Positions 25,378-33,419 of a stretch of DNA of 64,000 nt are shown here, piece after piece; the stretch's first letter is position 1, and the number at the start of each line of letters is the position of its first letter. Source of the stretch: SVTX01 sp045660325. GTDB lineage: Bacteria > Bacillota > Clostridia > Oscillospirales > CAG-272. The notes under the pieces were generated by a model. The model was not told where the DNA came from. It made no database searches and saw only the letters and a list, made by a program, of their open reading frames with translations. The DNA lies in contig JAZRDO010000019.1 of NCBI GenBank assembly GCA_045660325.1, positions 1 to 64,000 on the forward strand, in the 5' to 3' direction. The position numbers and the translations under genes were made by a program.

Positions 25378-26565
25378 TCAAAACTCTGCCTTGAGCTTTT
25401 CCGCAAGGTCGAGCTTTTCCCAAGGCGCTTCGGATGCGTCTCTGCCCATGTGACCGTAAGCTGCGAGGTTGCAGTAAATAGGACGGCGGAGATCAAAGTC
25501 ACGGATAATTGCCGCAGGACGAAGGTCGCAATACTTTTGGGCAGCCTCGGAGATCTTAGCCTCATCAACCTTTGCTGTGCCGAACGTATCAACCATTACG
25601 GATACGGGACGAGCTACACCGATAGCGTAAGCAAGCTGGATCTCGCACTTGGAAGCAAGGCCTGCCGCTACAATGTTCTTTGCAATATATCTTGCAGCAT
25701 AGCAAGCGGAACGGTCAACCTTTGTCGGGTCCTTACCGGAGAACGCGCCACCGCCGTGACGAGCATATCCGCCGTATGTGTCAACGATAATCTTTCTACC
25801 TGTAAGACCTGTGTCGCCTGCAGGGCCACCGATAACGAATCTGCCTGTGGGATTAACGTAGATCTTTGTCTCTGCGTCCATAAGCTTTTCATCAATAATG
25901 GGCTTGATAACGTGCTCGATAACGTCAGCTCTGATCTGCTCAAGTGTTACAGTATCACTGTGCTGAGAGGAAACAACAATTGTGTCAACTCTTACAGGTA
26001 CGTCATCGTGGTATTCAACAGTAACCTGAGTCTTACCGTCGGGACGGAGATAGTCAAGTGTGCCGTTCTTGCGAACTGCAGTAAGCTGCTTTGCAAGCTT
26101 GTGAGCGAGAGAGATAGGAAGGGGCATAAGCTCGGGAGTTTCATCACAAGCATAGCCGAACATAAGACCCTGGTCGCCTGCGCCTGTGTCAAGACCGTCG
26201 TTATCTGTTCCCTCTTTTGCCTCGTAAGACTTATCAACACCCATAGCGATGTCGGGGGACTGCTCGTGAATAGAGCTGATAACCGCGCAGGAATCACAGT
26301 CAAAGCCGAACTTCGCTCTTGTATAACCGATTTCTCTTACTGTTTCGCGAACGATTGTCTGAATATCAACGTATGCGCTTGTTGTGATCTCACCCATAAC
26401 GGATACAAGACCCGTTGTACAGAACGTTTCACAAGCTACGCGAGCTGCGGGGTCCTGACGGAGAATCTCGTCGAGGATCGCGTCGGAAATTTTGTCGGAA
26501 ATTTTGTCGGGATGTCCTTCAGTTACGGACTCCGATGTAAAAAGTACCTTTTTAATGTTTGCCAT
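25378..26565 (-). CDS. metK: S-adenosylmethionine synthetase
   Basis: MetK makes SAM from methionine and ATP. The 395-residue protein has GHPDKISDKISDA near the N-terminus, GAGDQGLMFGYA (about 118-129), and GGGAFSGKDPTKVDRS (about 264-279). Length is family-typical. The ATG at 26565 has AAAAG upstream and follows a SAM-I riboswitch, so expression falls when SAM is plentiful. An extra 37-residue frame upstream lies inside the leader and is rejected. AhcY at 62524-63765 handles the product of SAM-dependent methylation. Confidence 0.97.
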   Translation of the reverse strand: MANIKKVLFTSESVTEGHPDKISDKISDAILDEILRQDPAARVACETFCTTGLVSVMGEITTSAYVDIQTIVRETVREIGYTRAKFGFDCDSCAVISSIHEQSPDIAMGVDKSYEAKEGTDNDGLDTGAGDQGLMFGYACDETPELMPLPISLAHKLAKQLTAVRKNGTLDYLRPDGKTQVTVEYHDDVPVRVDTIVVSSQHSDTVTLEQIRADVIEHVIKPIIDEKLMDAETKIYVNPTGRFVIGGPAGDTGLTGRKIIVDTYGGYARHGGGAFSGKDPTKVDRSACYAARYIAKNIVAAGLASKCEIQLAYAIGVARPVSVMVDTFGTAKVDEAKISEAAQKYCDLRPAAIIRDFDLRRPIYCNLAAYGHMGRDASEAPWEKLDLAEKLKAEF

Positions 26566-26630
26566 TTTCTTTTGCCTTTCTTTTATATACCTTTTATTTT
26601 TAAACTGATTTAATTTATCAAGAAAGCGAA

Positions 26631-26757
26631 AAATAAGCCCTCGGATTTCCCGAGGGCAGAAATGCTTTGTATGCACTCATCTCTCAGGAATTAGCACCTT
26701 GCAATATGCAGGTTGCCGGGCTTCACAGGGCCAGTCCCTCCGCCACTCTTGATAAGG
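26631..26757 (-). promoter_or_regulatory. SAM-I (S-box) riboswitch with terminator
   Basis: On the minus strand the conserved S-box core is plain: CTTATCAAGAGTGGCGGAGG at the 5' end (26757 down), then CTGGCCCTGTGAAGCCCGGC and AACC, GGTGCTAATTCC and the closing GAGAGATGAG. A terminator hairpin GCCCTCGG/CCGAGGGC (26637-26657) followed by TTATTTTT is the expression platform. It controls metK. Confidence 0.95.
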
Positions 26758-26773
26758 ATTTATGTCGGGCTAT

Positions 26774-26802
26774 ATTATAACATATAACCCTTTAGTTGTC
26801 AA
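26774..26802 (-). promoter_or_regulatory. Promoter of the SAM riboswitch-metK transcript
   Basis: Perfect TTGACA (26797-26802), a 17-base spacer and perfect TATAAT (26774-26779) on the minus strand, 17 bases before the riboswitch. Confidence 0.85.
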
Positions 26803-26817
26803 TAGATTTTTATAAAT

Positions 26818-27696
26818 TTAAGATTCTTCGACACTTTTGCTCTCTGCATACGCCTTAATCTTATCACAGGCATACGTCAAAAAATATCCCGCAACCGCAA
26901 AAACGATTACACATCCGATATATATCGGGATATTCCAGCCCGAAAACGTCTCCAAAACCGTCGGACTTCCGTCCTCTGTGGCGGAAACAAGCATTGTCGT
27001 AGTTGCCAAGACAAAGCCGAGCACGGAGTGAGATGCAATAGAATGGAATTTATCGAAAACAAGCTTCATAAGTCTTGAAAGACCGATAATGGTAATTAGC
27101 ATCGCCACGCCCATAGGAATAACTACTTCCATAGACAATGAATTTATGCCCTCGCTCATTTTATTATAAATGCCAAAGAACATAAGCAAGGTCGAGGTGC
27201 TGAAGCCTGGGATAATAAAGCTGAGTCCCCAAGCAAAGCCGCAAATGGCAAAGCCCCACCAAGTCGCAGGAATAGTGATATTCCACACGTTACCCGCAAA
27301 GAAGAACAGTGCGAACACGAAAACAAAGCTTGCAATCATAGAAATAATCGAGTACTTGTTTCTGCCCTTCTCACCCGCCTCGCGCCAGATCTCAGGCACC
27401 GTTCCAAGAATAAGTCCTATAAATATACAAATAATTACAGGAGCATTCCAACGGAGCAGGCTCGCAGTTATACCCGCAAAGCCGACAAAGCCCAAGGCGC
27501 AGCCGATACCCACAAATATGAGCATAAACCAATGCTTTTTTATTCCCTTTATGGGAGAGGTCAAGACCTCAAGAAGCTGTGTATAGATACCGAACGCGTA
27601 GCAAAGCGTACCGCCACTGACTCCGGGAAGTATCGCGCCGACGCCGACAATCGCGCCCTGCACTATCCACAAAAGTATCTGAAGAAATTTTTTCAT
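26818..27696 (-). CDS. DUF368 polyprenyl-phosphate transporter (PopT-like)
   Basis: The 292-residue protein has about eight membrane helices and the two family-defining repeats VGVGAILPGVSGGTL (about 17-31) and WGLSFIIPGFSTSTLL (about 154-169), an inverted pair around a P-G-x-S core. DUF368 proteins have been identified as polyprenyl-phosphate transporters (PopT) that return C55-P to the inner leaflet. The ribosome site is weak. It lies downstream of ribU in the same direction and could be read from that transcript. Together with UppP it points to lipid-carrier recycling. Confidence 0.88.
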   Translation of the reverse strand: MKKFLQILLWIVQGAIVGVGAILPGVSGGTLCYAFGIYTQLLEVLTSPIKGIKKHWFMLIFVGIGCALGFVGFAGITASLLRWNAPVIICIFIGLILGTVPEIWREAGEKGRNKYSIISMIASFVFVFALFFFAGNVWNITIPATWWGFAICGFAWGLSFIIPGFSTSTLLMFFGIYNKMSEGINSLSMEVVIPMGVAMLITIIGLSRLMKLVFDKFHSIASHSVLGFVLATTTMLVSATEDGSPTVLETFSGWNIPIYIGCVIVFAVAGYFLTYACDKIKAYAESKSVEES

Positions 27697-27734
27697 TTTC
27701 TTTTCTCTTATATAAATTTTTATAGTGTTCTATT

Positions 27735-28370
27735 TTATTTTTTCTTTACACCCTTAATAATTGGCGAAATACGTTTGTATATCAGGAACGTTATTATTGT
27801 TACCAAAGCTCCCTTCATAAATGTAAAAGGAACATTAAATATTAACAGGCATGTAAATAACGGAGAAACTCCGGGAATTAAATTTGCTATACCGGGAAAG
27901 ATCTCGGCATACATATTAATAATCTGATCAATGGGCATAAATTTCTGATAAAAAGGATACATTACAAAAAAGTTAGAAGGCAAGCTTACCATAGCCATAG
28001 CTAAAGATCCTATCAATGCAGACACTAACGCTGCCCATCTGTTTTTCTTGAATTTGTACACTAAACCCGCAGGCAAAACCAAACAACAGCCCAAAACAAA
28101 ATTTGAAAGCTCTCCTACACCACTTGTTGTTGTCATAGGAAGATTTATCAAATTTTTAATTAAACAAACGGCAACGCCATAGCCAGGGCCCATGCTAAAC
28201 GAGGCAATAAGTGCAGGCAATTCAGAAAAATCCAATTTAATAAACGACGGCATAAACGGCACACTGAAGCTTAACATCATAAGCACGGCAGCCAAGGCGC
28301 CGAAAATTCCTGTCGTCGCAAGATAACGAACATTAAAAGCTTTTTTGTCTTTGTTAAGTGTAGTAGACAT
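27735..28370 (-). CDS. ribU: Riboflavin ECF transporter substrate-binding subunit RibU
   Basis: RibU is the membrane S component that binds riboflavin and works with a shared ECF energising module. The 211-residue protein has five to six helices and the typical ALAAVLMMLSFSVPF, FIKLDFSELPALIASF (about 43-58) and KNLINLP segments. The FMN riboswitch directly upstream confirms the substrate class. No ecfAT genes are in the window, so it must use a module encoded elsewhere. Confidence 0.92.
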   Translation of the reverse strand: MSTTLNKDKKAFNVRYLATTGIFGALAAVLMMLSFSVPFMPSFIKLDFSELPALIASFSMGPGYGVAVCLIKNLINLPMTTTSGVGELSNFVLGCCLVLPAGLVYKFKKNRWAALVSALIGSLAMAMVSLPSNFFVMYPFYQKFMPIDQIINMYAEIFPGIANLIPGVSPLFTCLLIFNVPFTFMKGALVTIITFLIYKRISPIIKGVKKK

Positions 28371-28376
28371 AAAAAA

Positions 28377-28400
28377 ATCCCCTTTCTAATAAGGGGGGAT
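28377..28400 (-). terminator. Expression-platform hairpin of the FMN riboswitch
   Basis: On the minus strand ATCCCCCCTT pairs with AAGGGGAT and is followed by T7 and then at once the ribU ATG. The 3' arm AAAGGGG is also the ribU ribosome site, so the hairpin can both terminate transcription and hide the start. Confidence 0.75.
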
Positions 28401-28424
28401 ACAAAAGCCAATTATGGCATACTT

Positions 28425-28546
28425 GTTTTTCTCATCCGGACTTTACCGTCGGTCGAGGAATCACACCCCGTCGGCATCAAAAGATGTTCGCAGACTACGC
28501 CGTAGCGATTACTGCCGGTATGGAATTTCACCAATCCCCAAATCAA
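28425..28546 (-). promoter_or_regulatory. FMN riboswitch (RFN element)
   Basis: Read on the minus strand: GATTTGGGGATTGGTGAAAT, TCCATACCGGCAGTAATC, then TGCGAAC, GGGGTGTGATTCC, GACCGACGGTAAAGTCCGGA and TGAG. These are the conserved RFN segments in the right order, upstream of a riboflavin transporter. Confidence 0.95.
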
Positions 28547-28561
28547 GTTTTAAAATATTCA

Positions 28562-28594
28562 AAAACGGGCCGCCGCAAAGCGACGACCCGTTTT
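28562..28594 (-). terminator. Terminator of the str operon after tuf
   Basis: A GC-rich hairpin AAAACGGG..CCCGTTTT with inner GTCGTCGC/GCGGCGGC pairing, followed by a T run on the minus strand, about 35 bases past the tuf stop. Confidence 0.8.
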
Positions 28595-28628
28595 ACGGTT
28601 ATTTGTATATATGATTTATATATTCAAA

Positions 28629-29834
28629 TTATTCAATGATCTCGGAAACAACGCCGGAACCAACTGTTCTACCACCCTCACGGATAGCGAAACGGAGACC
28701 CTTTTCACAAGCGATGGGCTTGATAAGCTCAACTGTCATGTTTACGTTGTCACCAGGACGGCACATTTCTGTACCTTCGGGAAGCTCGATAACACCTGTT
28801 ACGTCAGTTGTTCTGAAGTAGAACTGAGGTCTGTAACCAGAAAGGAAGGGCTTAGAACGGCCACCTTCTTTTTCTGTAAGAACGTATACCTGACCTACGA
28901 ACTTTGTGTGGGGGTGTACGGAACCGGGCTTTGCAAGAACCTGACCTCTTTCGATCTCATCCTTAGCTACGCCACGGAGAAGAGCACCGATGTTGTCACC
29001 AGCCTCAGCCTGGGGAAGAAGCTTGTGGAACATTTCAACACCTGTAACTGTTGTGGACTTCTTTTCTTCTTCAAGACCAACGATTTCAACAACGTCGCCA
29101 ACCTTAACTGTACCTCTTTCAACTCTACCTGTAGCAACTGTACCACGACCAGAGATGGAGAATACGTCCTCGACAGGCATAAGGAAGTCGAGGTCTGCCT
29201 TACGCTCGGGAGTAGGAATGTATGCGTCAACTTCAGCCATGAGCTCGAGAATGCAAGCATACTCGGGAGCGTTGATATCATTGTTTGTGGACTCGAGAGC
29301 GTCACGAGCAGAACCACGAACGATAGGAAGATCGTCGCCGGGGAAGTCGTAGGAAGAGAGAAGGTCTCTGATTTCCATTTCTACGAGATCAAGAAGCTCA
29401 TCGTCATCAACGAGGTCCTTCTTGTTCATGAATACAACGATTGCAGGAACGCCTACCTGACGTGCGAGAAGAACGTGCTCTCTTGTCTGTGCGAGAGGGC
29501 CGTCTGTAGCAGCAACAACGAGGATAGCGCCGTCCATCTGAGCAGCACCGGTGATCATGTTCTTAACGTAGTCGGCGTGGCCGGGGCAGTCAACGTGAGC
29601 GTAGTGACGGTTGTCTGTCTCGTACTCAACGTGTCTTGTGTTAATTGTGATACCTCTTGCTCTTTCTTCGGGAGCGTTGTCGATCTGGTCGTAAGCCATG
29701 AATTCAACGTTACCGTTTGCAAGACCAAGAACCTTAGTGATAGCAGCAGTTGTTGTTGTCTTACCATGGGCAACGTGACCGATAGTACCAATGTTTACGT
29801 GGGGCTTTCTTCTTTCAAATGTAGCCTTTGCCAT
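28629..29834 (-). CDS. tuf: Elongation factor Tu
   Basis: EF-Tu delivers aminoacyl-tRNA to the ribosome as a GTP complex. The 401-residue protein shows RARGITINTRHVEYET (switch I), DCPGHADYVKNMITGAAQMD (switch II) and NKKDLV (G4), then complete domains 2 and 3. The start has GGAGG upstream. Odd: the P-loop reads GHVAHGKTT instead of the EF-Tu-typical GHVDHGKTT; codon GCC at 29769-29771 gives Ala22 where Asp is nearly invariant. The Asp helps arrange the GTPase centre on the ribosome, so this deserves checking. It is the last gene of the rpsL-rpsG-fusA-tuf operon, with its own 74-base gap after fusA. Confidence 0.95.
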   Translation of the reverse strand: MAKATFERRKPHVNIGTIGHVAHGKTTTTAAITKVLGLANGNVEFMAYDQIDNAPEERARGITINTRHVEYETDNRHYAHVDCPGHADYVKNMITGAAQMDGAILVVAATDGPLAQTREHVLLARQVGVPAIVVFMNKKDLVDDDELLDLVEMEIRDLLSSYDFPGDDLPIVRGSARDALESTNNDINAPEYACILELMAEVDAYIPTPERKADLDFLMPVEDVFSISGRGTVATGRVERGTVKVGDVVEIVGLEEEKKSTTVTGVEMFHKLLPQAEAGDNIGALLRGVAKDEIERGQVLAKPGSVHPHTKFVGQVYVLTEKEGGRSKPFLSGYRPQFYFRTTDVTGVIELPEGTEMCRPGDNVNMTVELIKPIACEKGLRFAIREGGRTVGSGVVSEIIE

Positions 29835-29908
29835 TTTGAATTTCCTCCATAAATTATGAGTATTTTTTTGTTTTTTGTTTTTTTGTTTTTTATATAACTA
29901 ATTTTAAA

Positions 29909-32035
29909 TTAGTCGTTGTTCTTGCCACGAGCCTTGATGATTTCTTCCTGAATGGACTTAGGCACCTGCTCGAAGTGGCTGGGTTCCATGGAGTAAAGAC
30001 CACGGCCCTGTGTCTTGGAACGCAAGTCTGTTGCGTAACCAAACATTTCGGAAAGGGGAACGTATGCGAAGATTTCCTGCGCACCGTTACCGGCTTCCAT
30101 AGACTGAATCTGTCCACGACGGGAGTTGAAGTCACCAATAACATCACCCATGTAGTCGTCGGGAACGATTGTTGTAACCTTCATCATAGGCTCTGTGAGT
30201 ACGGGGTCTGCCTTTCTCATAGCTTCCTTGATCGCCATAGAACCTGCGATCTTGAACGCCATTTCAGAGGAGTCAACTTCGTGGTAAGAACCATCATAAA
30301 GTGTTACCTTAATATCAACTACGTTGTAGCCTGCAAGTACACCGGACTGAAGTGCGCCCTGAATACCTGCGTCAACAGCGGGAATGTATTCCTTAGGAAT
30401 AGCGCCGCCCTTAACCATGTCGATAAATTCATAGCCCTTACCTGTCTCGTTAGGGCCAACTGTGATCTTAACCTGACCGTACTGACCGGAACCGCCGGAC
30501 TGTCTCTTGTACTTGCATTCGTGGTCAACCTGCTTGCGGATTGTTTCCTTGTATGCAACCTGAGGCTTACCGATGTTAGCTTCTACCTTGAACTCACGGA
30601 GAAGTCTGTCTACGATAATTTCGAGGTGGAGCTCACCCATACCTGCGATGATTGTCTGACCTGTTTCCTCATCAGTATATGTTCTGAATGTGGGGTCTTC
30701 TTCAGCAAGCTTAGCAAGCGCGATACCCATCTTTTCCTGACCTGCACGAGTCTTAGGCTCGATAGCAACGCGGATAACGGGTTCCGGGAATTCCATAGAT
30801 TCGAGGATTACAGGTGCCTTTTCATCACAGAATGTGTCACCTGTTGTTGTATTCTTTGTACCAATAACGGCTGCGATATCACCTGCGTATACTTCATCGA
30901 TGTCGCTTCTGGAGTTAGCGTGCATCTGAAGGATACGACCAAGTCTTTCTCTCTTGCCCTTTGTAGAGTTGAGAACTGTCTCACCTGCATTCAAATGACC
31001 GGAGTACACGCGGAAGAAGCAGAGCTTACCAACGAAGGGGTCAGTTGCGATCTTGAACGCGAGTGCGGAGAAAGGCGCGTTGTCATCACTGGGTCTTTCG
31101 CATTCTTCCTCTGTTTCAACGTCGATACCCTTAATAGCGGGAACGTCGAGAGGAGAAGGCATAAAGTCAACAATTGCGTCGAGAAGCTTCTGAACGCCCT
31201 TGTTTCTATAAGAAGAACCGCAAACTACGGGAACCATCTTGTTCTCGATAGTAGCCTTACGAATAGCTGCCTTGATCTCTTCGTTTGTGATCTCTTCTTC
31301 CATAAGGAACTTTTCCATGAGATCATCATCAACGGAAGCAGCCTCTTCGATCATTCTTGCTCTGTACTCTTCAGCGAGCTCGAGCATATCTGCGGGGATT
31401 TCTTCTGTTCTCATATCCTTACCGAGTTCATCATAGTAAACTTCAGCCTTCATTTCGATAAGGTCAACGATACCCTTGAAGGTCATTTCCTTACCAATGG
31501 GGAGCTGGATCGGTACGGGGTTTGCTTTAAGACGGTCCTTGATCATGCCAACAACACGGTAGAAGTCAGCACCTGTAATGTCCATCTTATTTACGTAAGC
31601 CATTCTGGGAACCTGGTACTTGTTAGCCTGTCTCCAAACGGTTTCAGACTGGGGTTCAACACCACCCTTACCGCAAAGTACTGTAACTGCACCGTCAAGT
31701 ACGCGGAGAGAACGCTCAACCTCTACTGTAAAGTCAACGTGACCGGGAGTATCAATGATGTTGATACGGTGTGTGTTGGCCTTTGTAGCAGCGGGATCAT
31801 TGTGGTAGTCGGAGTGAGCCCAGAAACATGTTGTAGCGGCAGAAGTAATTGTAATACCACTTTCCTGCTCCTGTACCATCCAGTCCATTGTAGCCGCACC
31901 TTCGTGAGTTTCACCTATCTTGTGAGTTTTACCTGTGTAGAAAAGGATTCTCTCAGAAGTTGTTGTCTTACCGGCGTCAATGTGAGCCATGATACCAATA
32001 TTTCTTGTATGCTCAAGCGAATATTCTCTAGGCAT
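29909..32035 (-). CDS. fusA: Elongation factor G
   Basis: EF-G drives translocation. The 708-residue protein has P-loop AHIDAGKTT (17-25), switch I GITITSAATTCFW, switch II DTPGHVDFT, G4 NKMDITGADF and domains II-V to the C-terminal AQGRG-like GRGLYSMEP segment. One position is unusual: switch I reads QEQESGITI, with Ser59 (codon AGT) where Arg (ERGITI) is the rule. The start has AAGGAG upstream. It lies 18 bases after rpsG. Confidence 0.96.
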   Translation of the reverse strand: MPREYSLEHTRNIGIMAHIDAGKTTTSERILFYTGKTHKIGETHEGAATMDWMVQEQESGITITSAATTCFWAHSDYHNDPAATKANTHRINIIDTPGHVDFTVEVERSLRVLDGAVTVLCGKGGVEPQSETVWRQANKYQVPRMAYVNKMDITGADFYRVVGMIKDRLKANPVPIQLPIGKEMTFKGIVDLIEMKAEVYYDELGKDMRTEEIPADMLELAEEYRARMIEEAASVDDDLMEKFLMEEEITNEEIKAAIRKATIENKMVPVVCGSSYRNKGVQKLLDAIVDFMPSPLDVPAIKGIDVETEEECERPSDDNAPFSALAFKIATDPFVGKLCFFRVYSGHLNAGETVLNSTKGKRERLGRILQMHANSRSDIDEVYAGDIAAVIGTKNTTTGDTFCDEKAPVILESMEFPEPVIRVAIEPKTRAGQEKMGIALAKLAEEDPTFRTYTDEETGQTIIAGMGELHLEIIVDRLLREFKVEANIGKPQVAYKETIRKQVDHECKYKRQSGGSGQYGQVKITVGPNETGKGYEFIDMVKGGAIPKEYIPAVDAGIQGALQSGVLAGYNVVDIKVTLYDGSYHEVDSSEMAFKIAGSMAIKEAMRKADPVLTEPMMKVTTIVPDDYMGDVIGDFNSRRGQIQSMEAGNGAQEIFAYVPLSEMFGYATDLRSKTQGRGLYSMEPSHFEQVPKSIQEEIIKARGKNND

Positions 32036-32053
32036 ATTGAACTCTCCTTGAAA

Positions 32054-32524
32054 TTAATATCTGTAATGAGCAAAAGCCTTGTTTGCCTCTGCCATTCTGT
32101 GTGTTTCTTCCTTCTTCTTGAAAGCTCCGCCCATGCTATTCTTAGCATCGATAATTTCTGCGGCGAGCTTTTCAGCCATTGTTCTTTCGCTTCTGTTTCT
32201 TGTATAGTTTACAAGCCAACGGAGAGCGAGAGTCTGCTGTCTTTCACTTCTTACTTCCATAGGAACCTGATATGTGGAACCACCTACACGGCGAGCCTTA
32301 ACTTCAAGCTGGGGCTTAAGGTTCTCAAGAGCTTCCTGGAATACTTCGAGGGCATTCTGACCAACCTTTGCTTCTACGATTGCAAATGCATCGTAAACGA
32401 TTGTCTGAGCTACGCCCTTCTTGCCATCATACATAATGTTGTTGATAAGCTTTGTTACAAGCTTGGATCCGTACATAGGATCCGGCAATACATCTCTTTT
32501 GGATATACGACCTCTTCTCGGCAC
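32054..32524 (-). CDS. rpsG: 30S ribosomal protein S7
   Basis: S7 nucleates the 30S head. The 156-residue protein begins PRRGRISKRDVLPDP and ends MAEANKAFAHYRY, both characteristic. I chose the GTG at 32524 because it gives the family N-terminus (M-PRRGR) and has GGAGGG seven bases upstream. The frame extends 13 codons further up, but that part is not homologous. It is the second gene of the str operon, with a 150-base gap after rpsL that shows no other gene. Confidence 0.95.
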   Translation of the reverse strand: MPRRGRISKRDVLPDPMYGSKLVTKLINNIMYDGKKGVAQTIVYDAFAIVEAKVGQNALEVFQEALENLKPQLEVKARRVGGSTYQVPMEVRSERQQTLALRWLVNYTRNRSERTMAEKLAAEIIDAKNSMGGAFKKKEETHRMAEANKAFAHYRY

Positions 32525-32674
32525 TGTACTTCCCTCCTTCATCAAATTTAAAAATGAAATCATTGGTACTCAAAAGCAAACTTCTGTATGTGCGCCTCGT
32601 TAATATAAACATTCTTGGATTAACTTGGACGAACTTAATTGCTTTATTTTTACCTTTAAATAATAAGAAGTATA

Positions 32675-33103
32675 TTACTTCTTTGTAGCGCCCTTCTTGG
32701 GTGCCTTTGCGCCGTACTTGGAACGGCTCTGCTTACGGTTAGCAACACCCTGTGCATCGAGTGTACCACGAATAATATGGTAACGTACACCGGGAAGGTC
32801 TCTTACTCTACCGCCTCTGATAAGCACTACGGAGTGCTCCTGAAGGTTGTGACCGATACCGGGGATGTAAGTTGTTGCTTCAAGTCCGTTTGTAAGTCTT
32901 ACTCTTGCGATCTTACGAAGAGCGGAGTTAGGCTTCTTAGGGCTTGTTGTAGATACCTTTGTGCATACGCCTCTCTTCTGAGGTGCAGGCTGATCTGTAG
33001 ACTTGTTTGTCAGTGTGTTAAGACCCTTCTGAAGTACGGGAGCCTTAGACTTGTATGTCTTATCCTGACGACCCTGTCTTACAAGCTGATTAAAGGTTGG
33101 CAT
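32675..33103 (-). CDS. rpsL: 30S ribosomal protein S12
   Basis: S12 sits at the decoding centre. The 142-residue protein starts MPTFNQLVRQGRQ and has KKPNSALRKIARVRLTNG, with the streptomycin-related lysines in the wild-type state. An insert (about residues 28-43, NTLTNKSTDQPAPQ) matches the Gram-positive form. The Lys-rich tail KKGATKK is typical. The ATG has AAGGAGG upstream. First gene of the str operon. Confidence 0.97.
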   Translation of the reverse strand: MPTFNQLVRQGRQDKTYKSKAPVLQKGLNTLTNKSTDQPAPQKRGVCTKVSTTSPKKPNSALRKIARVRLTNGLEATTYIPGIGHNLQEHSVVLIRGGRVRDLPGVRYHIIRGTLDAQGVANRKQSRSKYGAKAPKKGATKK

Positions 33104-33241
33104 TCTTCCTTGTTTCCTCCTTCTTTAAAAGATTAGAACGTTTATATACAGGCGCATAATTGACCGTTTCAGCGATCATTTACACGGTTCTGCCTTAAAA
33201 ATGCACAAAATACCCCCTTAGGGCAATTTGCGTACGGATTT

Positions 33242-33270
33242 ATTATATCATTGACATTAAATTTTGTCAA
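33242..33270 (-). promoter_or_regulatory. Promoter of the str operon
   Basis: Perfect TTGACA (33265-33270), a 17-base spacer ending TGA and perfect TATAAT (33242-33247) on the minus strand. A second TTGACT lies ten bases further up. The leader to rpsL is about 130 bases. Confidence 0.82.
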
Positions 33271-33344
33271 TAGACAAGTCAATTCAATTGAAAATTCTCC
33301 GTATTGCACAAAAAATCGCAATAAACATCCAAATTTTTGTTAAA

Positions 33345-33378
33345 AATATCCCTCGCGAATGTTTTCGCGAGGGATATT
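33345..33378 (-). terminator. Terminator of rpoBC
   Basis: A 15-bp stem AATATCCCTCGCGAA/TTCGCGAGGGATATT followed on the minus strand by TTTAAC; it separates rpoC from the str operon. Confidence 0.85.
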
Positions 33379-33419
33379 CTATGTGATTTTCGTAAAATCT
33401 TTTAGTGATTTTTCACAAA

